Shown in pieces: positions 1 through 7,775 of a stretch of DNA of 41,681 nucleotides. Source of the DNA: Myxococcales bacterium (GTDB lineage Bacteria > Myxococcota_A > Bradymonadia > Bradymonadales > Bradymonadaceae); contig JALSKP010000703.1 of the NCBI GenBank assembly GCA_026988815.1, forward strand, positions 1-41,681. Direction: 5' to 3'. The translations under genes and the position numbers were made by a program. The notes beneath the pieces were generated by a model. It was not told where the DNA came from. It ran no database searches and saw nothing but the letters and a program-made list of their open reading frames with translations. Within the stretch, counting starts at the first letter, position 1; each line of letters starts with the position of its first letter.

Positions 1-1
1 C

Positions 2-310
2 ATTGAAACCTGGCACTTGGACGAAATATCCCCCGCCAATGAAGCCTCGGGTGTTAATCTCAAAAAGCCTATAAAGACGTCGATGTTGGACGGAAAGGCC
101 ATCGTTGAATTAAAAAAAGGTAAACCTTGGCAGGTAGATATTCAACTGCTCGACGCCGAAGTTTCCCCGATCATGATCGGTCCCTTCAGTGAAGAACATT
201 TCTCCGAAATTCGAATTTTTGGTAATTTGAGCCCCGAAGGCGAAATGAAAAGCGCGCTTCCTGTCGCGCCGAACTGGTGGAAAAAATCCACTTCAAAAGA
301 GGAACCATGA
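2..310 (+). CDS. 3' end of an unidentified gene (5' end outside window)
   Basis: The reading frame is open from base 2 to the stop TGA at 308-310, so this is the C-terminal ~102 residues of a longer protein. It is rich in alternating hydrophobic and polar residues (beta-like) and ends in a short basic/acidic tail with the run NWWKKSTSKEEP. The stop overlaps the thiS start (ATGA), so it is translationally coupled to, and probably co-transcribed with, the thi genes. A TTG at 17 could be read as a start but has no ribosome binding site, and the frame continues upstream. I do not recognise the family. A GspN/AsmA-like envelope protein is a weak possibility from the beta pattern only. Confidence 0.6.
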   Translation: METWHLDEISPANEASGVNLKKPIKTSMLDGKAIVELKKGKPWQVDIQLLDAEVSPIMIGPFSEEHFSEIRIFGNLSPEGEMKSALPVAPNWWKKSTSKEEP

Positions 311-510
311 ATATTGAACTCAATGGGGAAACCAAGGTTTTGGAGAAGGAAGTCACCCTTGTTGTATTTTTGGAAGACCTTCTAAAAGAAAAAATGACAG
401 GACTGGCGGTTGCGATTAATGGCTCCGTTATCCCCAAAACAAAATGGGAAACAACATCGATAAAAAACGAGGATCGCGTGGAGTTGGTCCGAGCAACCCA
501 AGGTGGTTAA
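307..510 (+). CDS. thiS: ThiS, sulfur carrier protein of thiazole synthesis
   Basis: This is a 67-residue beta-grasp (ubiquitin-like) protein that ends in Gly-Gly, the C-terminus that is adenylated and thiocarboxylated to carry sulfur to ThiG. It opens MNIELNGETKVL, has the typical short hydrophobic core (LAVAINGSVIP) and the DRVELVRATQGG end. Length matches the family (~65 residues). I chose ATG 307 because it fits the family N-terminus and overlaps the upstream stop (ATGA); a start at 277 would add ten residues of the upstream gene's sequence in another frame. The next gene, thiG, starts directly after the stop, as expected for a thiSG operon. No ThiF or ThiO/ThiH is visible, so the activating enzyme and the glycine-imine source are encoded elsewhere or upstream. 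Confidence 0.93.
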   Translation: MNIELNGETKVLEKEVTLVVFLEDLLKEKMTGLAVAINGSVIPKTKWETTSIKNEDRVELVRATQGG

Positions 511-1308
511 ATGAGTCAAGATATCCTCGTCTTAGGTGATCGAAAATTTTCGAGCAGGCTTCTCGTCGGTACTGCGCGCTACCCCAACAATGAACTTATG
601 TTGAACGCTTTGACTGAATCAGGGACCCAACTTGTGACCCTTTCAATACGCAGAATCGACATTAATGCAGCCCAGGAAGAGGGCGGAATTCTTGATTTAG
701 TCTCCGATGCCTTCACTCTCTTACCCAATACTGCGGGCTGTTATACCGCCAAAGATGCTATTTTTACCGCGCAATTGTCGCGAGAAGCGCTAGGTACCAA
801 TCTCATCAAACTTGAGGTCATCGGTGATGATAAAACCTTATTGCCCGATAGCGAAGAATTACTCCGAGCGGCAAGGGAGTTGGTCGCCGACGGGTTTGAT
901 GTCATGCCCTACTGTAACGACGATCCGATTCTATGCATGAAATTAGCGGACGCGGGGTGTATCGCCGTGATGCCCCTTGGATCCCCGATTGGCAGCGGAG
1001 CGGGGATTAGAAATCCTTATAATTTTCGGATTATCCGAGAACGTATTCAAATTCCGATCATCGTTGATGCGGGCATAGGCACTGCCAGCGAAGCCGCTTT
1101 TGCGATGGAACTCGGCTGCGATGGCGTTCTATTAAACTCAGCTATTTCAGGCGCAAACGATCCTATTCGGATGGCACGTGCCTTTAAAAATGGTGTTCTT
1201 GCAGGGCGCGATGCCTATCTTGCCGGACGTATTCCTATGCAATTTCACGCCACGCCCAGCTCGCCAACCCAAGGCTTGGTGTCATCTGGATCTTCTCATT
1301 CAAAATAA
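511..1308 (+). CDS. thiG: ThiG, thiazole synthase
   Basis: This 265-residue TIM-barrel enzyme joins 1-deoxy-D-xylulose 5-phosphate, dehydroglycine and ThiS-bound sulfur to make the thiazole phosphate of thiamine. Family signatures are visible in order: FSSRLLVGTARYPN near the N-terminus; NLIKLEVIGDDKTLLPD near residue 100, carrying the Schiff-base lysine; the phosphate-binding segment PLGSPIGSGAGIRNP; and the strongly conserved VDAGIGTASEAAFAMELG ... GVLLNSAISGA block. Length is normal for the family (~255-265). The start ATG follows the thiS stop with no gap, so the two are coupled. The extra C-terminal ~15 residues overlap the region where the next gene must begin. Confidence 0.96.
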   Translation: MSQDILVLGDRKFSSRLLVGTARYPNNELMLNALTESGTQLVTLSIRRIDINAAQEEGGILDLVSDAFTLLPNTAGCYTAKDAIFTAQLSREALGTNLIKLEVIGDDKTLLPDSEELLRAARELVADGFDVMPYCNDDPILCMKLADAGCIAVMPLGSPIGSGAGIRNPYNFRIIRERIQIPIIVDAGIGTASEAAFAMELGCDGVLLNSAISGANDPIRMARAFKNGVLAGRDAYLAGRIPMQFHATPSSPTQGLVSSGSSHSK

Positions 1309-1903
1309 GCTGCCCGCCGTATATGCCATTCTTGATTTCCAAGTATGCCAAGAGCGAGCATTGAATCCCTTAGACCTTGTTAGCGCTTGGATCGATGCAG
1401 GTATTTCTTTCGTCCAAGTTCGAGCTAAAACCTTAAGCGATTTGGAAACCTGGAATTTTGCCGAATCGGTTCGCAAGGTAACATGTGACGACGGGATTAT
1501 ACTTACGATTAATGGTCGTCTTGATATCGCCCTTGGGCTTGATTTTGAGGGCGTTCATTTTCCATCAAAGGGTTTACCGATCCAGAAGGTGAGAGAAAAA
1601 TACCCTCAGTTGGTCTTGGTTTCCTCTTGTCATAATGGCGAAGACATCAAAGCGAGCGGAGCCGCGGACGCGATCACTTTGAGTCCGGTATTCAACACCC
1701 TTTCCAAACACGATGATAGGCGGACGCCTCTCAGTTTAGAGCATTTTGACGCGTTACAGAAAACCTTCGAGGGTACCTGCTATGCTCTAGGCGGAATTGA
1801 GGAGGACAAGCTTGGCCTTCTTGGCCAACGTTCTATCGCCTCACTGGGATATTTGTGTTGTGAAAAAGCCTACGAACACGCAAGCGTTCTCATTCAGAGA
1901 TAA
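1298..1903 (+). CDS. ThiE/TenI-family protein (thiamine phosphate synthase or thiazole tautomerase); start codon unclear
   Basis: A TIM-barrel protein of the ThiE/TenI family. Visible landmarks are VYAILDF at the first strand, FVQVRAKTLSD (substrate-binding region), ILTINGRLDIALGLDFEGVHFP (ThiE/TenI core), VSSCHNGEDIKASGAADAIT, LSPVFNTLSK and YALGGIEEDKLGLL. ThiE joins HMP-PP and thiazole phosphate; TenI instead aromatises the ThiG product. The core is loosely conserved, so I cannot separate the two, although adjacency to thiG suits either. Homology begins at about 1313, yet there is no in-frame ATG, GTG or TTG between 1211 and there. The candidates are ATG codons 98 bp or more inside thiG, or a rare start (ATT 1298 or CTG 1310) with reinitiation after thiG. 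The given start is a guess. The stop overlaps the convergent Nudix gene by 10 bp. Confidence 0.85.
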   Translation: MQNKLPAVYAILDFQVCQERALNPLDLVSAWIDAGISFVQVRAKTLSDLETWNFAESVRKVTCDDGIILTINGRLDIALGLDFEGVHFPSKGLPIQKVREKYPQLVLVSSCHNGEDIKASGAADAITLSPVFNTLSKHDDRRTPLSLEHFDALQKTFEGTCYALGGIEEDKLGLLGQRSIASLGYLCCEKAYEHASVLIQR

Positions 1904-2319
1904 TTGGTGGGAAGTGCTAGATTCAATGTGGGAGGTAGGTTGGCAATTTTTAATCCAGCTAACTCTAGGACTGGGGCTACCTTTCTGAGATCCATAACAG
2001 TTCCAACGCTTAAAAGTTCGGCAGGTGCTATCCAACGGGCATCAATACATTCACGAGGGCGCAATTTTAACTGGCTCCGTTCCGACACCAACCGACATAA
2101 AAAGAAATGGGCGCCGTCGAATTCGGCGAGTCCGTCTTGTACGGCAACGCGAAGACCGGTCTCTTCAAAAGCTTCTCTAACTGCTGCAACGTCAGGACGT
2201 TCGCCTCTCCACATCGTGCCACCAGGTGGGCACCACTGACCGGGTCGACCAATTTCAAAAGATCGCCTTATGATCAGAATTTCACCTTCATTTTCTATGA
2301 TTGCCCAAGCCGAACTCAT
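1894..2319 (-). CDS. Nudix hydrolase
   Basis: A 141-residue Nudix protein that would hydrolyse a nucleoside diphosphate linked to another moiety; the substrate cannot be told from sequence. A complete Nudix box is visible at about residues 33-56: Gly, five residues, Glu, seven residues, then REAFEETGL, matching GX5EX7REUXEEXGU with all metal-binding glutamates present. The N-terminus MSSAWAIIENEGEILIIRR is the usual first strand pair. An AGGAAGG element lies about six bases before the ATG. It runs toward, and overlaps by 10 bp, the end of the thi operon, so it is a separate transcription unit. A link to thiamine (pyrophosphate clean-up) is possible from position only and is not shown by the sequence. 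Confidence 0.9.
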   Translation of the reverse strand: MSSAWAIIENEGEILIIRRSFEIGRPGQWCPPGGTMWRGERPDVAAVREAFEETGLRVAVQDGLAEFDGAHFFLCRLVSERSQLKLRPRECIDARWIAPAELLSVGTVMDLRKVAPVLELAGLKIANLPPTLNLALPTNYL

Positions 2320-2411
2320 CGAAACCTTCCTCTTTCAAACTTCTCTAAACCTTAACGTTTAAGAACGCATATTTCTTCCATTGAATTTACAGATCTTTTT
2401 CCCGATAGCGA

Positions 2412-2429
2412 GAACTTTCCTTAAAGTTC
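2412..2429. repeat. Perfect 7-bp inverted repeat in an intergenic region
   Basis: GAACTTT and AAAGTTC flank a 4-base loop (CCTT), about 90 bases upstream of the Nudix start and about 105 bases upstream of the barrel-protein start at 2536. No T-run follows on either strand, so it is not a clear terminator. It could be an operator. The rest of 2320-2535 shows nothing I can assign. Confidence 0.35.
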
Positions 2430-2535
2430 GAATTTTCGATATGGAAGTGCGTTTTGGAATCTTCTTTTCGATGAAACATATTGCAGTTGATCCACATTCG
2501 CCGTAGAAATATTTAAATTCAATTCTTGGAGTTTT

Positions 2536-3063
2536 ATGAAAAAGAGAATCATCCTTTTGCTAAGTATCTTAATGTTTTCAGCCTCACCCGCTTTCGCACG
2601 CTCCCCCTTTTCAGGCAAGCCCATTAAAAAAGCGGGTAATTTCGGGGTTGGCGTCGGCGCGGGAACCCTCGCGACTGGCCTTTCCATGAAGTATTTTTTG
2701 TCCGACTCGACATCCGTCCAAGGCAATGTTGGATTCTGGCGAGGATGTTTTGGGTGCGGAAGATTCAGAGGGAATTTTTACAGCGACGCGCTTGCATTGA
2801 GCGTCGATTTCCTTCTCGAAAGAGGTCCCCTCGGTGGTGATAGCCAATTTTCTGTTGACTGGGAAATAGGAGCGGGTGGCGGCTTGGGCTTCAATGACAA
2901 CGCGAACCTTGGTTTAGGTGTTTCGGGAGTTTTAGGTCTTCAATTGAACATTCACGCGATTCCGATCGATCTTGTGATAGAATTTCGACCGGGAATAATT
3001 ATCGTACCTGATGTGTATCTTAACCTCGTCGATTTCACCGGACATGTGCGATACTATTTCTAA
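2536..3063 (+). CDS. Putative outer-membrane beta-barrel protein
   Basis: A 175-residue exported protein. Residues 1-21 form a Sec signal peptide (MKKR, a hydrophobic core, cleavage after PAFA). The mature part is rich in Gly and alternating residues (FGVGVGAGTLATGLSMKYFL, VDWEIGAGGGLGF, LGLGVSGVLGLQL) and ends in an aromatic-rich strand closing with YYF. Together these are typical of small beta-barrels, which end in Phe or Tyr for BAM recognition. Two Cys residues (CFGC) in a predicted loop could form a disulfide. An SD-like GGAG lies upstream of the ATG. The downstream holin-like gene starts 10 bp after the stop, so the two are probably one transcript. I do not recognise a named family. Confidence 0.72.
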   Translation: MKKRIILLLSILMFSASPAFARSPFSGKPIKKAGNFGVGVGAGTLATGLSMKYFLSDSTSVQGNVGFWRGCFGCGRFRGNFYSDALALSVDFLLERGPLGGDSQFSVDWEIGAGGGLGFNDNANLGLGVSGVLGLQLNIHAIPIDLVIEFRPGIIIVPDVYLNLVDFTGHVRYYF

Positions 3064-3073
3064 AGGACGATAG

Positions 3074-3433
3074 ATGATCAAACTTATTTTACGCCTGCTG
3101 ATCAATGCTGCCTCGATTTGGGTTGCCGCGCATTTCATTGATGGCATAACGCTGGATACCAATAATCTCGTCGGCGTTGCTATTGTCGCCCTCATTTTCG
3201 GATTCGCGAACGCGATCATAAAACCAATTTTGAAGTTTTTCAGCTTCCCTTTTATCGTTTTAAGTTTGGGATTATTCACCCTTCTCATTAACGCGGCCCT
3301 CCTCTGGGGAACGGCGGCCTTAACAAGCGCGTTGAGCGTTCAAGGTTTGATGCCCGCCGTTTTCGGTAGCATTATAATCGGTCTGGTGAGTTGGGTCCTC
3401 AGCATCTTTGTTGATGATAAAGACGACGACTAA
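3074..3433 (+). CDS. Four-TM 'phage holin family' membrane protein (Phage_holin_4_2/DUF360-like)
   Basis: A 119-residue integral membrane protein with four hydrophobic segments and the features of the widespread chromosomal family misnamed holin superfamily IV. These are an N-terminal ILRLLINAASIWVAAHFIDGI, the motif FGFANAIIKPILKFFSFPF (the conserved N-x-x-x-KPxL-x-x-x-x-x-P stretch), a central LGLFTLLINAALLW, and a C-terminal helix before an acidic tail (DDKDDD). The function of the family is unknown and nothing suggests a prophage here. AAAGGA precedes the ATG. It follows the barrel-like gene by 10 bp and its stop overlaps the convergent larA-like stop by 4 bp. Confidence 0.88.
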   Translation: MIKLILRLLINAASIWVAAHFIDGITLDTNNLVGVAIVALIFGFANAIIKPILKFFSFPFIVLSLGLFTLLINAALLWGTAALTSALSVQGLMPAVFGSIIIGLVSWVLSIFVDDKDDD

Positions 3434-4626
3434 AAAGCGGTGTCGAGTACAGGAATGCTGTGAAAGGGATTATCGACGTGAAGTCCTTTTCCTTTTTCGA
3501 GTTGAAGCGCTTCAATCGCCTCCCTGGGGTGGTCAAATTGTTGAATATTCATGGCGTCTAACTCCCGCATTTTTGGTGCACCAACCAAAACGATTTGGCA
3601 TTTTTTCAGCGCCTGGGCAAGAACGTAGGCGCGTTGTTCTCCTCCTTCGCACGCATCATCTGGTCCCAAATTTAGGAGGTCATTTAAAAGTCGATCACGC
3701 CTTAAAAGCATGCGTTTTGCGCAGGCCTTTTCCCCTTTTCCCTTTCCTATTTTTTCAGGACAGGGTGCCTCTAAGACAATCGTTCCGCCTTTTTTTAACG
3801 CACAATGTTTTACCAAACTCAGATAGGTTGCCGCTCGACTGGCTTGATAAAAATTCTGAGCCTTGGCCTTTCCAGGTTTTACCCACATCCAATCAAAAAG
3901 CTCATCCACTCTGCGAAATTGCGTTTTTTGGGCGAGCTTGCTCGCTTGATCGAAGGCCAGCTCAGCCTTGTCGAAAAATATCTGAGATTGGCCAGGTACG
4001 CTGAGCAAGGCGTAGATATCCGGTAAGTCTTCTACCGCTTTCCAAAGGGCATCATGAAAAGGATTGCCTTCAAGAATACCCAGCCCGACATTTTTGTTTT
4101 TTAACAAGAAAGGATGATGCATTTTAGCTATCGATCTTGCATCGGCGCATCCAATTGCGAGGCCCTTCACGCCTCCCGAAAATCCTGCGTATTGATGGGC
4201 TTCCACCACACCAACATTGATAAGGAGATCTGCTCCGAGAATGGCTCGCCGATGAAAAGAAACGCCGCTCTGGGTGCGTTCTAATGCTCCACTTAGAGGA
4301 CGATGTTGCTTAATTTCAATACAAAAACGTTGGCTGATTAAAGTAAGTGGATTTAGTTCTTTTACGTTCATCATTCGATGAAGTCCCAGGGCGACATAGA
4401 TTCGAATCTCAGCTTTTAGATCTCGTAGATGTTCGATCAACGGAACCAAGGTAAGGATATAATCTAGGGACCGGGTTGCGTCCGGAACAACGATGGTAAC
4501 ACGTTTCTTTGTGAAGCGTTCGAGCTTTGATTTGGTAAAAACATCTGTCATACAGTACCGAGTTGGAATAGAGTAAACTGTAGTCTTTCGGAACCACCGA
4601 AGGTCGTCTCCAAGTAAATATGGCAC
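3430..4626 (-). CDS. LarA-family protein (nickel-pincer-dependent 2-hydroxyacid racemase-like)
   Basis: This 398-residue protein resembles LarA, the lactate racemase that uses a covalently bound nickel-pincer nucleotide. Known LarA active-site landmarks are all present: DATR (49-52), LHR (His83), EAHQYAGFSGGVKG (His144 and the cofactor-attachment Lys154), and the later MHHP (His170/171, nickel-ligand region). The C-terminal half keeps the QNFYQA ... KKGGTIVLEA pattern. So it is likely a catalytically competent family member, but the substrate is not determined by sequence; many relatives act on other hydroxyacids. No larB, larC or larE is in the window, so the cofactor would be made elsewhere. 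The GTG at 4626 has no good SD. An internal ATG at 4551 would leave more room for a promoter opposite the divergent gene at 4651. Confidence 0.85.
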   Translation of the reverse strand: MPYLLGDDLRWFRKTTVYSIPTRYCMTDVFTKSKLERFTKKRVTIVVPDATRSLDYILTLVPLIEHLRDLKAEIRIYVALGLHRMMNVKELNPLTLISQRFCIEIKQHRPLSGALERTQSGVSFHRRAILGADLLINVGVVEAHQYAGFSGGVKGLAIGCADARSIAKMHHPFLLKNKNVGLGILEGNPFHDALWKAVEDLPDIYALLSVPGQSQIFFDKAELAFDQASKLAQKTQFRRVDELFDWMWVKPGKAKAQNFYQASRAATYLSLVKHCALKKGGTIVLEAPCPEKIGKGKGEKACAKRMLLRRDRLLNDLLNLGPDDACEGGEQRAYVLAQALKKCQIVLVGAPKMRELDAMNIQQFDHPREAIEALQLEKGKGLHVDNPFHSIPVLDTAF

Positions 4627-4650
4627 TTTTTAGCAAATGAAGGAATGTTT

Positions 4651-5022
4651 ATGTCGTTGAATATACTCATCACGATCGCCTCCCTAGGATTTGTGTTATT
4701 GCTGATACTTCCCGTGCTCTTCAAAGGACTCAAGAACCGGGGTCTGCGAAGAAATGGGATTCCCGCCCAAGCTAAAATCGTTCAAGTGGTGCACACTCAT
4801 ACGAAAGTAAACCACAACCCGGTTCTCATTATCACCGCTCTGGTCATCAACGAGCATGAAAGTTTCAGGTGGTGATCAAAGAAGCGGTATCCTTGTCTCG
4901 TTCTCATCAACTTGCAGGCTGCGTAAATATCAGGAAGGAAAAAAATCTGGGTTAAATACGATCCTCAGCATCCAGAGAGTTGCAGTCTCGACCTTGGTAA
5001 AACGTCTTCCCGCATGTCCTAA
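4651..5022 (+). pseudogene. Frameshifted small membrane-protein gene (DUF3592-like), two indels
   Basis: ATG 4651 opens a protein with one N-terminal TM helix (ILITIASLGFVLLLILPVLF), followed by the pattern expected of DUF3592-type proteins (GIPAQAKIVQVVHTHTK ... NHNPVLIITALV). The frame then stops at TGA 4873. Moving one base back at the T-run 4863-4865 restores FQVVIKEAVSLSRSHQLAGC and VNIRKEKNL. A second, opposite shift near 4941-4951 (after a 7-A run) restores VKYDPQHPESCSLDLGK to a TAA at 5020-5022. The YDP near the end is where the family expects it. The ancestral product would be ~123 residues. Both lesions are single-base and homopolymer-associated, so either decay or assembly error could explain them. 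Confidence 0.72.
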
Positions 5023-5124
5023 TTATTTCGTTTTCGTAAAGATATCATTTCCTAAGTTCACATTGCATTTTACAATTTCTGCGTTAGATTAGCGACATCC
5101 ACATACTTCCGAAGGAGGGAGACA

Positions 5125-6852
5125 ATGAAAACGATTATGTTATTGAGCATACTATTATTGTTCGGTTGTGCATCAAAATTTGGCAGGAAGGTTGAGAACC
5201 GTTTTCCGTCAAAATCCGAACTTGTAAAATTAAAAAGTTCCACAACAACATCGACTTATCTTGAAGATCGAACGCCGGGAAAACGCGTTGAGACATGGAA
5301 GCTGACAGGACCCTTGCCGACACAAATCGGTGAGTCGACCGCCGTTGCCTCTAATCCCTTCGAAACTCTTTTGGCGCAAAATTTGGGATCCAACCCCAGC
5401 GTCAATATGACCGATTCGATGAATTGCGCTGCACGAGAAATTGCGATTTTTCAGTCCAAATACAACGCACCTCCTTTTCAATCTTTAAAGAGATTTATCA
5501 CCAGCCGTTGTGGATCCATAACCCCTAATACAAATACAATCACCTTTGATGGGGGAAAGGCGACCGAGGCGCAAGCTCTGGCAACCCTTGAACCCCAGCT
5601 CAAGCAGTACGTTGATCAATTCTCGGGTTTTTCGGGTCGCGTTAATATGGGAATTGCATTTGCAACATCTGATGCGCGATCGACGGTCATCATCTCCTAC
5701 GAACAACCTTCAGTTAAGATCAAGCCAACGTCCATTAATGTGCCCAGCGGCACCTTCGTTATTGAAGGGGTGATCGAAGACAAAAAGGTTCCTGAACGCT
5801 TCGCTGCGCGTTTCACTAAAGGCGAATTTGATACTGGAAAATGTTTAGCTCAACCGGTGGATTCGCCCGCGTTCAAGTTTGTATGCCGTTTGGATACCAC
5901 GGACGAATCAGCCTATCTCCAAATTTCATCCCAGAATAAAGACGATCTTTTTGCAACCTACGTTGCGCGGATTCTTCTTTTTCCGGGCTTGGCGACAACA
6001 ACAAATGCTGAAGGCGTGCAAACCCCTTCCCTTTACAATGTTTACACGCCACCTACAACGCGCCGTATTTTGAACGCCTCAACCAAAAACATCAAACAGA
6101 ATACGACTCTAGAAACAGTAAACGAGCTTATCAATCGCGTACGTTCAAGTGCGGGACGTCCTCCTATTGAAGGGCATGTAGCGCAATCAGAATCCATTCA
6201 ATCCCTCACACCTGTATTTTTCGAATCGATGAACGACTCTCAAAAAATGAACAAAACCGTGCTCGGTATGATGGCCGGTTGGGAGATTAATGACGAGATT
6301 GTGAACGCCGATTTTTCAAGCAATTACGTGGATAGTGAGGACCCCGCCGAGGTCATTGAGGCCTTTTTGGAAACACCAGGAGGAAGAAAAACTCTGCTCG
6401 ATAAGTCGGCCAGCGCCTTTGGTTTTGGCACCCTCAGCAAACCGGGATCGGGCATGGGTGCTATTTTTGTTTCCTATAATTTCGTGACCAATGAGCATTC
6501 CAATAAGCGTATCAAACGTGTGGTTGCCGCTTTAAATCAAGAGAGAAAAGCGCACGGAATGAAGCCGATTAAAGAAAATCGAACCACCCGTGCCAGAGCC
6601 GAGGGGTGGGCCAAAGAGTTAGAAAAAGGCGCCCTTATCGAAGACATTGCCCAAGAATTAATGCAGGCCTATCTTGATGAAACGGGTAAGCAGAATGTGC
6701 ATTCCTATATGATGCTTGTACCGAATTTAGATGATATTAGTTTCGACGCCACGCTTGTGAACAAACGTACCCTTAAACCATCGTTCGTTGTCGCCCCCTA
6801 TAAACCCCTCAATTCGCCATGGACCTTTTACGCGATAATCATCGCCTACTAG
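5125..6852 (+). CDS. Large lipoprotein, possibly with CAP-like segments
   Basis: A 575-residue predicted lipoprotein with signal peptide MKTIMLLSILLLFGC, lipobox LFGC and Cys15 as the lipidation site. A strong SD (GGAGGGAG) precedes the ATG. The N-terminal ~130 residues contain spaced cysteines (CAAREI ... RCGS); the middle is beta-rich. Two helical segments look like the start of a CAP/SCP-type domain: NELINRVRSSAGRPPIEG (about 335-352) and VAALNQERKAHGMKPIKENR (about 470-490). The first is followed by a GFGTLSKPGSGMGAIFVSYNF stretch reminiscent of the CAP core. The similarity is weak and the CAP catalytic residues cannot be assigned, so I leave the function open. It stands alone, with an upstream broken gene and a downstream ppk2 separated by 82 bp. 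Confidence 0.8.
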   Translation: MKTIMLLSILLLFGCASKFGRKVENRFPSKSELVKLKSSTTTSTYLEDRTPGKRVETWKLTGPLPTQIGESTAVASNPFETLLAQNLGSNPSVNMTDSMNCAAREIAIFQSKYNAPPFQSLKRFITSRCGSITPNTNTITFDGGKATEAQALATLEPQLKQYVDQFSGFSGRVNMGIAFATSDARSTVIISYEQPSVKIKPTSINVPSGTFVIEGVIEDKKVPERFAARFTKGEFDTGKCLAQPVDSPAFKFVCRLDTTDESAYLQISSQNKDDLFATYVARILLFPGLATTTNAEGVQTPSLYNVYTPPTTRRILNASTKNIKQNTTLETVNELINRVRSSAGRPPIEGHVAQSESIQSLTPVFFESMNDSQKMNKTVLGMMAGWEINDEIVNADFSSNYVDSEDPAEVIEAFLETPGGRKTLLDKSASAFGFGTLSKPGSGMGAIFVSYNFVTNEHSNKRIKRVVAALNQERKAHGMKPIKENRTTRARAEGWAKELEKGALIEDIAQELMQAYLDETGKQNVHSYMMLVPNLDDISFDATLVNKRTLKPSFVVAPYKPLNSPWTFYAIIIAY

Positions 6853-6934
6853 GTTTCATTTGTTGGGTTTCCTCGCTTTGCCTAATAAGCCCGAAGGTGC
6901 GTAGAATCTTACAAACCTAAAACAGGAATTAAAG

Positions 6935-7756
6935 ATGGTAGATTATCCTAAATGGCATCGCGTAGATCCGAAATCCTTCGTGTTATCTCAAGCCCCTACA
7001 AAGACTAAAGAAGATCTCGACGGCAATAAGATAAGTCGTAAAGATGCTTACAAAGTTTACTTGGAAAATATCGAGGCTCTCAAAGTTCTACAATTCAAAA
7101 TGTGGGTCGAGAAGAAGACAAGTTTGCTGATCGTTTTTCAGGCGATGGATACCGGTGGAAAAGATGGCGCGATTCGAAAGTGTTTTGGTCCGCTCAATCC
7201 TCAGGGCGTATTGACCCACGCCTTTAAGGTTCCGAGCGACGAAGAAGCCTCCCACGATTTCCTTTGGCGGATCCATAAATTTGCGCCCGCTAAAGGTATG
7301 ATTCAAATCTATAATCGAAGCCATTATGAGGATGTTCTGGTTGTTCGCGTTCACGACTATAAACCCGAAGCGGTCTGGAAAAAGAACTACCAACACATCG
7401 TAAATTACGAAGAGCTACTCGCCGATTCTGGAACGCTGGTTCTCAAGTTCATGTTGAATATTTCTTTGGACGAACAAAAAGAACGTCTGCAGGAACGTCT
7501 GGACGATGAAACGCGCCATTGGAAATTTTCATCGGGAGATTTGAAGGAAAGAAAATTATGGCCTGATTATATGGACGCCTTTCAGGAAGCATTGGTGAAA
7601 ACCTCAACGCCAAGCGCACCTTGGTATGTTATTCCGGCGGATAGAAAATGGTATCGAAATTATGCGATTACGACGATCGTTCGACAAACCTTAGAGAGTC
7701 TTGATATGTCATGGCCGAGTCCCGAAGAAGGTCTTTCAAAGATCGTCATCGAATAA
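6935..7756 (+). CDS. ppk2: Polyphosphate kinase 2 family (class III-like nucleotide phosphotransferase)
   Basis: A 273-residue PPK2 enzyme, a P-loop fold that transfers phosphate between polyphosphate and nucleotides. The Walker A region reads FQAMDTGGKDG (residues 69-78) and Walker B/lid lies at NRSHYEDVLVVRVH (127-140). The C-terminal lid includes HWKFSSGDLKER and the conserved end APWYVIPADRKWYRN. The arrangement and the DxGGKDG form resemble class III PPK2s such as the Meiothermus ruber enzyme, which can phosphorylate both AMP and ADP; the class is inferred from remembered relatives. ATG 6935 has AGGAATTAAAG upstream. It is monocistronic by spacing. Together with the pyrophosphate-type PFK near 40 kb it suggests phosphoanhydride-based energy use. 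Confidence 0.93.
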   Translation: MVDYPKWHRVDPKSFVLSQAPTKTKEDLDGNKISRKDAYKVYLENIEALKVLQFKMWVEKKTSLLIVFQAMDTGGKDGAIRKCFGPLNPQGVLTHAFKVPSDEEASHDFLWRIHKFAPAKGMIQIYNRSHYEDVLVVRVHDYKPEAVWKKNYQHIVNYEELLADSGTLVLKFMLNISLDEQKERLQERLDDETRHWKFSSGDLKERKLWPDYMDAFQEALVKTSTPSAPWYVIPADRKWYRNYAITTIVRQTLESLDMSWPSPEEGLSKIVIE

Positions 7757-7775
7757 TGATGTAGACTCGTTTGGG

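Noticed and set aside
1178-1903. thiE/tenI starting at ATG 1178
   Set aside because: This would put ~45 extra residues, with no homology, in the alternative frame of thiG; kept only as an alternative to a rare start.
3074-3433. Phage holin, hence a prophage
   Set aside because: The family name is historical; the protein is a common chromosomal four-TM family, and no lysis, capsid or integrase gene is present.
3408-4004. A 198-codon plus-strand frame overlapping the larA-like gene
   Set aside because: It lies entirely antisense to a gene with clear LarA motifs, has no SD, and no recognisable domain; treated as a shadow frame.
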